DNA from: a virus
Length of the DNA stretch: 64,000 nucleotides
Direction: 5' to 3' (one strand)
Virus record (IMG/VR): IMGVR_UViG_3300042503_001430
Location: 1 to 64,000 of that record
In this document: positions 40,038-49,079 of the stretch, one piece after another
How the letters are laid out: the number at the start of each line of letters is the position of its first letter
Numbering within the stretch: the first letter of the stretch is position 1
Notes under the pieces: model-generated
Databases searched by the model: none
Told to the model about the DNA's origin: nothing
Seen by the model: the letters and a program-made list of their open reading frames with translations, nothing else
Translations under genes and position numbers: made by a program

Positions 40038-41381
40038 ATGAAGAAAATTTGGTCTTCGCTAATACTCGCCCTATCAATTTTTGCATTTACCGTTCAATCA
40101 CGAGATGTGCCTCTAAGTAAAGCCGATTATGCGGCAGTACAAGATGAAGAGCGTTTAACAAATGTTGCGTTTGCGACATTTAACCTTACCGCACCAACAT
40201 TCAACTGTGATGGTTTCATAGCAGCAACAGCACCACTCAGAGAAATTCACATCTCATTTTTGTACAACACATTCGGTAATGATTTCTCTTGTCTTAACAG
40301 ACTTCTTACAGACCCAAGAGTGAAGAGCTTGCAGGTACACTTAATCAATGAACCTGGTCACAGAAACAATCGACTCGGTAATTATGAATTCTTGTATGGT
40401 GTTGGTTCGGTGAATGTCTGGAACAAGAAAATGGCAGCTCGTGACGCTGCATTGAAGTCTAAGTTGGCGCAGTATGTGATACCACTTCAACAAAACTTAG
40501 CAGAAAACTTGCGTGATGATATTGAATTCTATGTGAGCCCTGGACTAGAGAGCAACCTTGGTGATCGTGCAGGTCGTGTTCTTGTTGCTTGGACTAGAGA
40601 GTTGTTCCCTGATGCTAGAATTGTATGGAACGCATATCGTGGTTCTCGAAACACGATCAAACCAACACGAGCAGATTTGATGGAAGGTCATGGTTTCTCG
40701 CCAGCACTTAAAGCGCCGTGTATCTACAACATGGACGGACTAGACGTTACTTACCCAAACCGACCAGCACTCGGTCAACTGAGCCACCAAGAGGGTGGAA
40801 CAAAAAACTGGTTACAGAGTGGCACACCAATTTTTCAACAGATGGAAAAATATGCCAATCGTTGTGAGCTTTCGTTCTTGTGGACTCAAGAGTCAAACGG
40901 TCTGAGCTATAAGAGTCGAGGGTTTGTTGATCCCAGAAAGAGAAATAACAACATACCAACCACAACATATCGCATGATCATGCGTGACATTATTCGAGTT
41001 CACAAGAGGGGTGTTGTATATTCAGAAAAAGTCGCATACACATCAGCACAGAGTGTAGTGGAGAATACCTGTGCGGTATTGACCGACAAATTTGAAGATG
41101 GTGATAAGAATGGTAATTTACTCAAGCAGTCTGAATTCAGAGAAAGAGGTGGAGTTTTGATTTTGAAGAGAGAGTATTCTTCGGTGTCAAGTGTAAAGTT
41201 GGTGTATGAGAATTCAGTTATTGACACATATGAGAACACAGGTGCATACAAAGATGGCAGAGCACTATTCAGATCACGACGATCACCAACCACATATCCA
41301 TTACACACTTACCTTGTGTTCAATTTCCGAGGTAAGAGAAATTGTTACAAAATACCAAATCCTCGCATTAGACTTGACTAA
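40038..41381 (+). CDS. Exported protein, possible glycoside-hydrolase-like barrel
   Basis: 447 residues with an N-terminal signal peptide (KKIWSSLILALSIFAFTVQS). The mature part has SLQVHLINEPGHRNNRLGNY, with the NEP motif seen at the acid/base Glu of clan-A glycosidases, then FYVSPGLESNLGD, EGHGFSP and FLWTQESNGL, where the Glu could be a nucleophile. The C-terminal 100 residues are beta-rich. Family not recognised; a periplasmic or surface-glycan hydrolase is an inference. A strong hairpin covers its translation start. Confidence 0.6.
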   Translation: MKKIWSSLILALSIFAFTVQSRDVPLSKADYAAVQDEERLTNVAFATFNLTAPTFNCDGFIAATAPLREIHISFLYNTFGNDFSCLNRLLTDPRVKSLQVHLINEPGHRNNRLGNYEFLYGVGSVNVWNKKMAARDAALKSKLAQYVIPLQQNLAENLRDDIEFYVSPGLESNLGDRAGRVLVAWTRELFPDARIVWNAYRGSRNTIKPTRADLMEGHGFSPALKAPCIYNMDGLDVTYPNRPALGQLSHQEGGTKNWLQSGTPIFQQMEKYANRCELSFLWTQESNGLSYKSRGFVDPRKRNNNIPTTTYRMIMRDIIRVHKRGVVYSEKVAYTSAQSVVENTCAVLTDKFEDGDKNGNLLKQSEFRERGGVLILKREYSSVSSVKLVYENSVIDTYENTGAYKDGRALFRSRRSPTTYPLHTYLVFNFRGKRNCYKIPNPRIRLD

Positions 41382-41389
41382 ACAATTTC

Positions 41390-41418
41390 TTGTTCTGTAT
41401 ACTTAATTCTGATATAGT
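41390..41418 (+). promoter_or_regulatory. Sigma70-like promoter for the ribonucleotide reductase gene
   Basis: TTGTTC (41390-41395), 17 bp, TATAGT (41413-41418). The start codon at 41452 has an AAGGAG ribosome-binding site. Confidence 0.65.
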
Positions 41419-41451
41419 CATTCACATCTTGATGACATTAAAGGAGTGTTC

Positions 41452-43380
41452 ATGAAAAATTTACCAACGCTGTACCAACAGTTCATTCACCTGTCTCGAT
41501 ATAGCCGGTGGTTGCCCGAAAAGGGTCGCAGAGAAACTTGGGAAGAAACAGTAAGTCGATATTTCACTTTCTTTGAGAATCATCTCAAATCACGATGTGA
41601 CTTTTCATTCAAAAAGTCTGCACAAGAAGAGTTGAAAGAAGCTATTTTGTCTCTTGATGTCATGCCGTCTATGCGGTGCTTGATGACCGCAGGTGAAGCA
41701 CTAGAGCGTGACGAAGCTGCTGGTTATAACTGCTCATTCATAGCAATCGATAACCCAAGAGCTTTCGATGAAATTCTGTACATTCTTTCGTGTGGTACTG
41801 GTGTTGGTTTCTCGGTTGAGCGACAGTACGTTTCTCAGTTACCGTATATTGCAGAGTCTTTCTATGACTCAGATACAACTATTGTTGTTCAAGATTCACG
41901 TATTGGGTGGGCAAAAGCTCTCAAAGAATTGATTGGTCTTCTCTATCAGGGTCAAGTGCCAAAGTTTGATGTAAGTCGTGTTAGACCTTCTGGTGCGCCA
42001 CTCAAGACGTTTGGTGGTAGAGCATCAGGTCCAGCACCCCTCGTCGCATTGTTTGAATTCTGCATCAAGACTTTCCGTTCTGCTGCGGGTAGAAAGCTAC
42101 AGTCGATAGAGTGTCATGATATTGTCTGTAAGATTGCAGAAGTCATCGTGGTTGGTGGTGTTCGTCGTTCTGCACTCATTTCATTAAGTAACTTGTCTGA
42201 TGACAGAATGCGAGCAGCAAAATCTGGTCAGTGGTGGATTGAAAACGTACAACGTGCTCTCGCAAATAACAGTGCTTGCTACACTGAGAAGCCAGACATT
42301 GGCATCTTCATGGATGAATGGAAATCACTCTATGAGTCACGTTCTGGTGAGCGAGGTCTGTTCAATCTCGTAGCAGCTAAGAAGGGTGCAGAAAACCTCG
42401 GTAAAAATTCTGATGGTGAGCAGCGCCGAGATGCATCTAAGATTGCAGGTACAAATCCATGTGCAGAGATTCTTTTGAGAAATCGTGGGTTCTGTAACTT
42501 ATCTGAAGTAGTTGTTCGTGCTGAAGATACCAAAGACACACTACTGAAGAAGGTTGAGCTTGCTACTATTCTCGGTACGATACAATCAACCCTCACTAAT
42601 TTCAGATACCTCACACGAGACTGGCAAAAGAATGCAGAAGAAGAGCGTCTTCTTGGTGTGTCTCTTACAGGTATTCTTGATAATGAGTTCATGTCAACAC
42701 CGTCTGATGAGCTTAAAGAGTTTCTGGTTGAGCTTCGTGACAGAGCAATTCAAGTTAATCGCAAGTGGGCAAAGATGCTCGGCATACCTGAGTCTGCTGC
42801 AATCACATGCGTCAAACCTTCAGGTACGGTGTCTCAGTTAGTTGACAGTGCGTCTGGTATTCACCCTCGTCACTCAGAGTACTACATTCGAACGGTTCGA
42901 TCTGACAACAAAGATCCGTTATGTGTTTTGATGAAGAACATGGGGTTCCCAAATGAGCCAGATGTTACCAAACCAGAACATACAACCGTGTTTTCGTTTC
43001 CTGTTCAGTCGCCTGGTGGTGCAAAGTATAGAGATAGTCTGACGGCGATTCAGCACCTTGAATTGTGGCTTTTCTATAAGAAGTTCTGGGCTGAACATAC
43101 AGTGTCTATCACCATCTCGGTAAAAGAGCATGAGTGGCTCGATGTCGCAGCGTATGTCTACAAAAACTTTGACCACATTTCTGGAATATCATTCTTACCG
43201 TTCAGTGATCATGTATACAAACAAGCACCTTATCAAGATTGCACCCAAGAGCAGTTCCAAGAGTTGGATTCTAAGATGCCAGCAGATGTTGATTGGACTA
43301 AATTGTCCGTGTACGAAAAAGAAGACACGACAACATCGTCCAAAGAGTTGGCGTGTTCTGCTGGACATTGTGAGATGTAG
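41452..43380 (+). CDS. nrdJ: Class II (B12-dependent) ribonucleotide reductase
   Basis: 642 residues, monomeric RTPR-like. An N-terminal YSRWLPEKGRRETWEETVSR (typical of NrdJ), MPSMRCLMTAGEA, SCGTGVGFSVER, VRPSGAPLKTFGGRASGP (active-site loop region), NPCAEILL and CVKPSGTVSQL are all visible, and a C-terminal Cys pair (LACSAGHC) fits the reducing tail. It makes deoxynucleotides using adenosylcobalamin, independent of oxygen. T4 instead uses class I NrdAB, which is absent here. A start at GTG 41446 is less likely. Confidence 0.92.
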   Translation: MKNLPTLYQQFIHLSRYSRWLPEKGRRETWEETVSRYFTFFENHLKSRCDFSFKKSAQEELKEAILSLDVMPSMRCLMTAGEALERDEAAGYNCSFIAIDNPRAFDEILYILSCGTGVGFSVERQYVSQLPYIAESFYDSDTTIVVQDSRIGWAKALKELIGLLYQGQVPKFDVSRVRPSGAPLKTFGGRASGPAPLVALFEFCIKTFRSAAGRKLQSIECHDIVCKIAEVIVVGGVRRSALISLSNLSDDRMRAAKSGQWWIENVQRALANNSACYTEKPDIGIFMDEWKSLYESRSGERGLFNLVAAKKGAENLGKNSDGEQRRDASKIAGTNPCAEILLRNRGFCNLSEVVVRAEDTKDTLLKKVELATILGTIQSTLTNFRYLTRDWQKNAEEERLLGVSLTGILDNEFMSTPSDELKEFLVELRDRAIQVNRKWAKMLGIPESAAITCVKPSGTVSQLVDSASGIHPRHSEYYIRTVRSDNKDPLCVLMKNMGFPNEPDVTKPEHTTVFSFPVQSPGGAKYRDSLTAIQHLELWLFYKKFWAEHTVSITISVKEHEWLDVAAYVYKNFDHISGISFLPFSDHVYKQAPYQDCTQEQFQELDSKMPADVDWTKLSVYEKEDTTTSSKELACSAGHCEM

Positions 43381-43382
43381 TA

Positions 43383-43601
43383 ATGAAGAAAATCAAAAAA
43401 GAGATCGAATGCTATGAATGTGATCTGAAGTTCACACTACAGTACAAAGGGAAGAAAACCCCTCAGTGTTGTCCGTTTTGTGGTGAGGGTGTTCATGTCG
43501 TTGAAGAGACTCCATTCTTGAAAGACTTCGATGAGTACGATAACTTTGATGATGCAGAATACTTCGATGAGTCTGAAGACTGGGACGATGAGGATGAATG
43601 A
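43383..43601 (+). CDS. Small zinc-ribbon protein with an acidic tail
   Basis: 72 residues. CYEC near the start and CCPFC in the middle form a zinc ribbon. The C-terminal 25 residues are almost entirely Asp/Glu/Phe/Tyr (DFDEYDNFDDAEYFDESEDW). The gene is 2 bases after nrdJ and overlaps the next start. Possibly a nucleic-acid mimic or adaptor; unknown. Confidence 0.7.
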   Translation: MKKIKKEIECYECDLKFTLQYKGKKTPQCCPFCGEGVHVVEETPFLKDFDEYDNFDDAEYFDESEDWDDEDE

Positions 43602-44137
43602 ACATCGTAGTCGGTATAGACTATTCGATGTCGAGTCCTTCGGTGTGTGTTCACACAGGTAGCGAGTGGTCTTTTAGTAATTGCAAATTCTACTTTTTGA
43701 CGAGCAAGAAGAAATGCCAGTTTAATGATGGTCGTTTCTTCGGCTCGCCACACTCCGATTTCTCGTCTCAAGAAGAGAGATTCAATTCAATCGCTTCTTG
43801 GTCTATGTCTCATATACCACCACATGCAAACGTCTACATTGAGGGGTATGCATTTGCAGCAAAGGGTGTTGTGTTTAATATTGCAGAGAACACAGGTGTG
43901 CTCAAGCACAAGCTCTTTCTTAGAAATAAAAACACCCTCAGTGTTGTGGCGCCATCAGCAGTGAAGAAGTATGCAACCGGCAAAGGTAATGCAGATAAGA
44001 TGCTCATGCATGAAAGTTTTGTTACAGACACGCAATTTGATATTTCAGCAGCGATTAATTGTAACGAGGGTGAGTCGCCAATGTCTGACATTGTGGATTC
44101 ATACTTCATAGCGAAATATGCGTTCCATCAATCCTAA
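43598..44137 (+). CDS. RuvC-like Holliday-junction resolvase
   Basis: 179 residues with an RNase-H fold: GIDYSMSSPSV (first Asp), VYIEGYAF (Glu), and a C-terminal MSDIVDSYFIAKYA (final Asp). This is the RuvC-like family of T4-like marine phages. It would resolve recombination junctions before packaging, the role of gp49 in T4; gp49 was not seen here. Confidence 0.82.
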   Translation: MNIVVGIDYSMSSPSVCVHTGSEWSFSNCKFYFLTSKKKCQFNDGRFFGSPHSDFSSQEERFNSIASWSMSHIPPHANVYIEGYAFAAKGVVFNIAENTGVLKHKLFLRNKNTLSVVAPSAVKKYATGKGNADKMLMHESFVTDTQFDISAAINCNEGESPMSDIVDSYFIAKYAFHQS

Positions 44138-44243
44138 TGAACAAACGCATACCTCTGGTAAGAACCCTTAATCCTATTAAAAATGTGGTGTTTAAGTAAT
44201 TGATATTATTTGTGTAAAAAACGTCTTTTTTCTGGTTTCTGAA

Positions 44244-44254
44244 TATGCTATACT
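44244..44254 (+). promoter_or_regulatory. Extended -10 promoter
   Basis: TATACT (44249-44254) preceded by TGC (extended -10); no good -35. It is 30 bases before the next gene. Confidence 0.5.
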
Positions 44255-44284
44255 GGTTGTATATCTTTTTGGAGAACCGCAGAA

Positions 44285-45391
44285 ATGGCAAAACGTGTGA
44301 AGAGCATCAATCGTGCCCAAGTAGAGTTGAATGAGCCAACTTTCAAGAGCACCGAGCCGCAAGCTGAGTTGGTGTCGATACTAAATTGGTATAGTTACAA
44401 TAAAGACTCTGACGATGCGAAGACCTACTTTCTCACATACCTCAAGAAGTATGACATGGACGTTTTCGACAAATTAAAGACGAAAGCTTCTGAGATTCGT
44501 GTACCTACGACTATCGGGTGGTTGTGTCGAATTTACACACTGAATGAGTCATTGTTTCCTTTGCAGTATCTCAAGAACATTAAAGACGAGACAAATCGAG
44601 TCTTGCAGGTTGTCTCTACACCCACCGAAAGTGAGACTGCCGAAACAAAACCTCGTGTGGGTGTTCAAGAGCATTTACATAATCAGCTTAAAGAATTGCT
44701 CGGTGAGCTTGATTGTGAGATTGATGAGTTTGTGTTGAATAACTGCAAATCTTCTTTCTCACTCTATGAGTGGATGCAGCACCGAAAGGTAAAGCATGTT
44801 CACGCAAAAAGTATTGCTGAGTACTACGAGAAGAGCATCTTAGCAGAACTTAAACTTGCACATAGTGGTGAGTGTGAGCAGCTAAAAGAGGCATATTCGT
44901 TTCTTTCGAAGAATCAGTTGACCACATTCATCAAGTTCATCGAAGGGTTTATTGAAGATGCAAATCGATGGCAAGGTATTGCGAAACAAATATCAAGCAC
45001 GAATCGTGTGCCACGAAAGAGAAAAGCAAAACCAGCAGCGAAGCAGGTCGAAAAGCTTCAGTACCTCAAAGAGCACGAAAATCTCAAGAGCATCTTACCT
45101 TCACAAATAGTTGGTGCTACGCAGTTATGGGTATACAACGTCAAGTATAAGACGTTGGGTGTATACATCTGCAACAACGCACATGGATTCATGGTGAAGG
45201 GTTGTACGATATTGAATTATGACTTAGAAGAGTCCATTTCCAAAACTTTGAGAAAGCCTGAAGATGTGCTTCCAAGTGTTCTTGAATCTGGAAAAGTAGC
45301 TTTGCGGAAAATACTACCTTCCATCAGAACGAAGGAAAAAAAGTTGACCGGACGCATCAATAAAGATACACTACTACTCAGAGTACTGTAG
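44285..45391 (+). CDS. Conserved hypothetical protein upstream of the exonuclease
   Basis: 368 residues. Mostly helical first half, a basic linker (RVPRKRKAKPAAKQVEK) and a beta-rich C-terminal domain (TQLWVYNVKYKTLGVYICNN, in part). A positively charged linker suggests nucleic-acid binding. Family not identified. The gene lies 1 base before the exonuclease start. Confidence 0.72.
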   Translation: MAKRVKSINRAQVELNEPTFKSTEPQAELVSILNWYSYNKDSDDAKTYFLTYLKKYDMDVFDKLKTKASEIRVPTTIGWLCRIYTLNESLFPLQYLKNIKDETNRVLQVVSTPTESETAETKPRVGVQEHLHNQLKELLGELDCEIDEFVLNNCKSSFSLYEWMQHRKVKHVHAKSIAEYYEKSILAELKLAHSGECEQLKEAYSFLSKNQLTTFIKFIEGFIEDANRWQGIAKQISSTNRVPRKRKAKPAAKQVEKLQYLKEHENLKSILPSQIVGATQLWVYNVKYKTLGVYICNNAHGFMVKGCTILNYDLEESISKTLRKPEDVLPSVLESGKVALRKILPSIRTKEKKLTGRINKDTLLLRVL

Positions 45392-45392
45392 T

Positions 45393-46748
45393 ATGAAAAG
45401 TATATTTTTTGATCTTGAGACCACCGACCTAAACACGGTAGGTCAAATTCTTAATTACGCATTTGTCGAGATTGACGAAAATTGGACAATGCGCTCTTGC
45501 TTGCGTGGTAAGATTAAACTGTCACGATTGCAGTTGCCGAGCCCTGGTGCAATCTGCGCCACGAATACTGATGTGTTTGAGCACAACAGCACATCAGATT
45601 CTACCGAAGCTGTAGCGATGGCAAAAATTCAAAAATACCTCGCAGATATTGTCGAGTGGGATGATACTCGATTGATCGGGTACAACTCAAACAAGTTCGA
45701 CATACCATACCTTCGTACGAGCATGATTCGAAATGGGTTGAATCCATACTTTGGTGGTAGCATCAAGTATGGTGATCTCATTCAAGTAGTTCGTCGTCTT
45801 GCATGTGATAATCAAGCATTCGTCGATAAGCTTATCAAGAAAGAGAATGGTCAACCATCATTTACTCTTGAATCGATTGCACGTTCGTTTGGGTTGCTAG
45901 AAGAAGAGCAGAAGCACGAATCTCTATATGACGTGATGCTGACAATCAAGGTTGCTCAATACATTCATGAGAACTACGGCATTGATGTTCGAGAGTATCA
46001 GGGGTATGAAGTTACCAAGAAGAATTTCGATGTCATCAAGGTATTTCCATATACTGATCATGAAGGTAACAAGGTAGCTGATGACTACTGTTACATGGCT
46101 CTTCTTCAACAGAACAAGACACAAGCTCTCTGGATTAACCTCAAGAAGTATGAAGAGGGTTTAGGTAAAGAAGCAGTGTCGTGGTACAACAAGAACACAT
46201 CAGCACTCTATGTAAAAGAGTTTGTGTCTGGTGACGACTTTGCAAAACGAGCAGACAAAGCACGTAAAGACCTATCACACATTACCATCGACAATTTCTT
46301 TGGTCCTAAGAACTGTGATGTTGAGCAGTTCATTTTCATGCTGCCAATATCTGAGATTGGTGCTCTCTACGAAGCAATATGGATGAAAGACCCAACCACC
46401 CTCAAGACCATGAAGAGTCGATATGGTAGTCAACTGTACTTGAGACACCTATCGAACGAAGCACCAATCGAAAACATCGAATCTCAGATTAAAGATTATG
46501 CACTCTATCGCTATGGTGGTCGAATGAAGATCAGCAAAGAGAACTTCGATAGTAAGTATGAAGCTGGTGTGTATAGTGCAGACTTTCATCCAACATACAA
46601 TGAGCTATTGAATCAGATAGATGAGCTTTCTAAGAATGAGAAACACTCTCATGTTATGCAACAGCTCAAGAAGTACTACGAGACGAGCACCATTAGCTCT
46701 ATCGCAGGTGAAGACTTGAAGAAGATCGTTAGACAAAAGACTGAATAG
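45393..46748 (+). CDS. Exonuclease I-like DEDD 3'-5' exonuclease
   Basis: 451 residues. DnaQ-type motifs: FFDLETTDLN (DxE), GYNSNKFDIPYL (motif II, as in ExoI GYNNVRFDDE) and HESLYDVMLTIKV (motif III, HxxxxD). The rest resembles the SH3-like and C-terminal regions of SbcB. It would degrade single-stranded DNA ends in repair or host-DNA turnover. Confidence 0.85.
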   Translation: MKSIFFDLETTDLNTVGQILNYAFVEIDENWTMRSCLRGKIKLSRLQLPSPGAICATNTDVFEHNSTSDSTEAVAMAKIQKYLADIVEWDDTRLIGYNSNKFDIPYLRTSMIRNGLNPYFGGSIKYGDLIQVVRRLACDNQAFVDKLIKKENGQPSFTLESIARSFGLLEEEQKHESLYDVMLTIKVAQYIHENYGIDVREYQGYEVTKKNFDVIKVFPYTDHEGNKVADDYCYMALLQQNKTQALWINLKKYEEGLGKEAVSWYNKNTSALYVKEFVSGDDFAKRADKARKDLSHITIDNFFGPKNCDVEQFIFMLPISEIGALYEAIWMKDPTTLKTMKSRYGSQLYLRHLSNEAPIENIESQIKDYALYRYGGRMKISKENFDSKYEAGVYSADFHPTYNELLNQIDELSKNEKHSHVMQQLKKYYETSTISSIAGEDLKKIVRQKTE

Positions 46749-46750
46749 AT

Positions 46751-47029
46751 ATGAAACTCTTTCGTAGAAAAGTAAAACTGGGTCCCATAAGTCTGCTTGC
46801 TCGCCGTGATAATCTGTTGACCAAGATGGATTTTGTACTCGACACACTTGAGCACAGTAAGTTTGACATTCTCTATATGGAGAACTTGAAAAATCCACTG
46901 ACAACCGACGAGCGTGTGTACTTCATACAGCAGATAGATAGAATTGAGTCTGCAAAGAAAACCGTCATGTGGATGAAAGAGAATGCGAAGAATAATACAC
47001 CATTCTGGAGACGATTATTGAGATGGTAA
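46751..47029 (+). CDS. Hypothetical small basic protein
   Basis: 92 residues, starting 2 bases after the exonuclease stop. A basic N-terminus (KLFRRKVKLG), two helices and a C-terminal WRRLLRW. Not recognised. Confidence 0.68.
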   Translation: MKLFRRKVKLGPISLLARRDNLLTKMDFVLDTLEHSKFDILYMENLKNPLTTDERVYFIQQIDRIESAKKTVMWMKENAKNNTPFWRRLLRW

Positions 47030-47265
47030 GTTCAACCTTCATATACACAGTAATAGCAAGTCTGATCAGTTTTCTCTTTGGTCGATATTGTGGTCGTGTC
47101 GAAGCTGCAATCATCTTCGGACAACGCATAAATTCGATAATCGATGCTATGCGAAAAGTTGAGAAGATCGCTGCTCTCAAGGGTGAAGATATGTCGAAGC
47201 TGTCTACAAGTGAGATCGTACACAGAACTCAAAAGCAGATGGAGATTATCGACGATGATTCATAG
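47023..47265 (+). CDS. Small membrane-anchored protein
   Basis: 80 residues. One N-terminal hydrophobic helix (TFIYTVIASLISFLFG) followed by a cytoplasmic-type helical tail (QRINSIIDAMRKVEKIA). Overlaps the preceding gene by 7 bases. Not recognised. Confidence 0.65.
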   Translation: MVSSTFIYTVIASLISFLFGRYCGRVEAAIIFGQRINSIIDAMRKVEKIAALKGEDMSKLSTSEIVHRTQKQMEIIDDDS

Positions 47266-47380
47266 CTTTTTCTTCATCTTCATGACGCTAGTGTTCACAC
47301 TTTCTGTGTTTGCTATTGGATATTCTGTTGGGTACGACTCTGCTATCGATGATATGAAGAAGGTGCGTAATAGAAAATGA
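47255..47380 (+). CDS. Very small membrane protein
   Basis: 41 residues. One strong transmembrane helix (FFFIFMTLVFTLSVFAIGYSV, in part) followed by a short charged tail (DDMKKVRNRK). It overlaps both neighbours (11 bases upstream, ATGA with the glycosylase gene), which supports a real coupled gene. Confidence 0.6.
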   Translation: MIHSFFFIFMTLVFTLSVFAIGYSVGYDSAIDDMKKVRNRK

Positions 47381-48015
47381 ACTGGGAGCAACTTCTCAAA
47401 GATGAGATTGTAAAAGATTACTTTGTTGAGTTGACCAAGACAGTCAAAGCAACATCGAATCTGTGTCCACCTGTCAATCAGATGTTCAGAGCATTTGAAC
47501 TGACGCCATTCGAAACAATTAAGGTTGTTATCTTGGGTCAAGATCCATACCACGGCGAGGGACAAGCTAACGGACTTGCATTTTCTGTCAACAATGAATG
47601 TCCGGTGCCACCATCTCTAATCAACATATTTTTTGAGCTTGATAAAGACCTCAACATCAAAAACCGAAATGGTGATTTAGCACCCTGGGCTACGCAAGGT
47701 GTTCTTCTTTTGAATTCGATCATGACTGTTGAGAAAGACAAACCAGGTTCTCATGTAAACCTCGGGTGGGAGAAGTTCACCGACAAGATCATCTCTGATG
47801 TTTCAACCCACTTGTCTAATGTGGTGTTCATTTTGTGGGGTAACTACGCACAGTCGAAAGAGTCTCTGATTGATGTGAGCAAGCATCTTATCATCAAGTC
47901 GTCACACCCATCACCACTCTCTGCATACATAAATTTTTTTGATTCTAAACCATTTTCTACTACGAATGAATACTTGAAGAGTCATTCGAAAGTACCTATT
48001 GATTGGAGAACATAA
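47377..48015 (+). CDS. ung: Uracil-DNA glycosylase (family 1)
   Basis: 212 residues. Catalytic GQDPYHGEGQA (54-64), the Asp general base included, VLLLNSIMTVE, and the DNA-intercalation loop HPSPLSAY. It removes uracil from DNA. With dUTPase and dCMP deaminase in the same phage it fits control of uracil incorporation. Confidence 0.95.
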   Translation: MNWEQLLKDEIVKDYFVELTKTVKATSNLCPPVNQMFRAFELTPFETIKVVILGQDPYHGEGQANGLAFSVNNECPVPPSLINIFFELDKDLNIKNRNGDLAPWATQGVLLLNSIMTVEKDKPGSHVNLGWEKFTDKIISDVSTHLSNVVFILWGNYAQSKESLIDVSKHLIIKSSHPSPLSAYINFFDSKPFSTTNEYLKSHSKVPIDWRT

Positions 48016-48016
48016 C

Positions 48017-48262
48017 GTGATTGCTGCTATTATTATCATGCTCGGTCTGTTCGTGTCTGGATTTGTTGTGGGTTACACCGCACGATATTCAGATGAGCAG
48101 AATATCTGTCGTCGAATTGAAAAAGATGTCTACTGTCATGGTTATGAAGACGGTTTCTACCTTGGTTGGGGTGAGTATGAACCCGAAGCGTTTCGTAAAG
48201 AGATTGCAGAGAAAGCATACTACGAGTACAAGGGTCTAAAGCACGGACCAGAAAGACACTAA
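48017..48262 (+). CDS. Small membrane protein (GTG start)
   Basis: 81 residues. An N-terminal transmembrane helix (AAIIIMLGLFVSGFVVGY) is followed by a soluble tail with two Cys and aromatic residues (YCHGYEDGFYLGWGEYEPEAF, in part). GTG 48017 has GGAG eight bases upstream. Not recognised. Confidence 0.65.
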   Translation: MIAAIIIMLGLFVSGFVVGYTARYSDEQNICRRIEKDVYCHGYEDGFYLGWGEYEPEAFRKEIAEKAYYEYKGLKHGPERH

Positions 48263-48263
48263 A

Positions 48264-49079
48264 ATGAACTTCGAATTTCTCTCCGACACGTCTGATGAGT
48301 ATCTTTCACTCATCTCTGGGTGGCAAGATCCATACCCAACACCCGCCTTGGAGCAACATAATGGCATCTACGTTGTTCGTGATGATTTGCTTACTGCGGG
48401 TACAAAAATACGTGGTGCAGATTACTTAATAGGTCACTGCCCTAAGCACAAGAATATCAAAGAGTGGGTGTATGGTTCTTGTCCCGCAACGGGGTATGCA
48501 CAGATCAGTCTTCCGTTTTTGTGTAACAGGTACGATAAGAAAGCTGTCATCTTCATGGCAGAAAGAAGCATGGACAAACTCCATGAATATCAGAAGAGGG
48601 GTATTGCTCTTGGTGCTCAGTATCATTGGGTACCTGATGGCATGTTGAATGTCACCAAGAAGAGAGCGAAAGATTATGTTGCAGAAGATCCTGAGACTCG
48701 TGCTCTGTTGCCGATAGGTCTTGAACACCCTACAGTGTTCGCATGTTTCATTAAGGTTGCACGTTCGCTGCCTATTACACCTCGCCACGTTTGGTCTGTT
48801 GGTTCTAGTGGTACGTTGAGCAGAGCGTTACAGTTGGCATGGCCACATGCAGAAGTGCACGTTGTGTCTTCTGGTGGCCACAACATGAATTCACGTGAGA
48901 TTGGTCGAGCAATCTTTCACCCATCGAAGTATAAATGGAACCAGACGGTAAAGAAGAACGAGCTTCCTCCATTTCCTAGCGCACCAGAATATGACGCAAA
49001 AGCTTGGAAGCCGATGCTTGATTACTACGAAACGCATGAGAGAGTTGAACCCATTTTGTTTTGGAATGTAGGTGCATAA
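48264..49079 (+). CDS. PLP-fold enzyme (cysteine desulfhydrase/ACC-deaminase-like)
   Basis: 271 residues. VVRDDLLTAGTKIRGADYL resembles the VKRDDL...GGNKxRKLE motif of fold-type II pyridoxal-phosphate enzymes, with Lys48 in the position of the cofactor lysine. VWSVGSSGTLSRALQLAW resembles the glycine-rich SGGT loop. The middle part is divergent and the protein is shorter than cellular homologues (about 330). Substrate unknown; the enzyme could act on amino acids for nucleotide or host metabolism. Confidence 0.6.
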   Translation: MNFEFLSDTSDEYLSLISGWQDPYPTPALEQHNGIYVVRDDLLTAGTKIRGADYLIGHCPKHKNIKEWVYGSCPATGYAQISLPFLCNRYDKKAVIFMAERSMDKLHEYQKRGIALGAQYHWVPDGMLNVTKKRAKDYVAEDPETRALLPIGLEHPTVFACFIKVARSLPITPRHVWSVGSSGTLSRALQLAWPHAEVHVVSSGGHNMNSREIGRAIFHPSKYKWNQTVKKNELPPFPSAPEYDAKAWKPMLDYYETHERVEPILFWNVGA

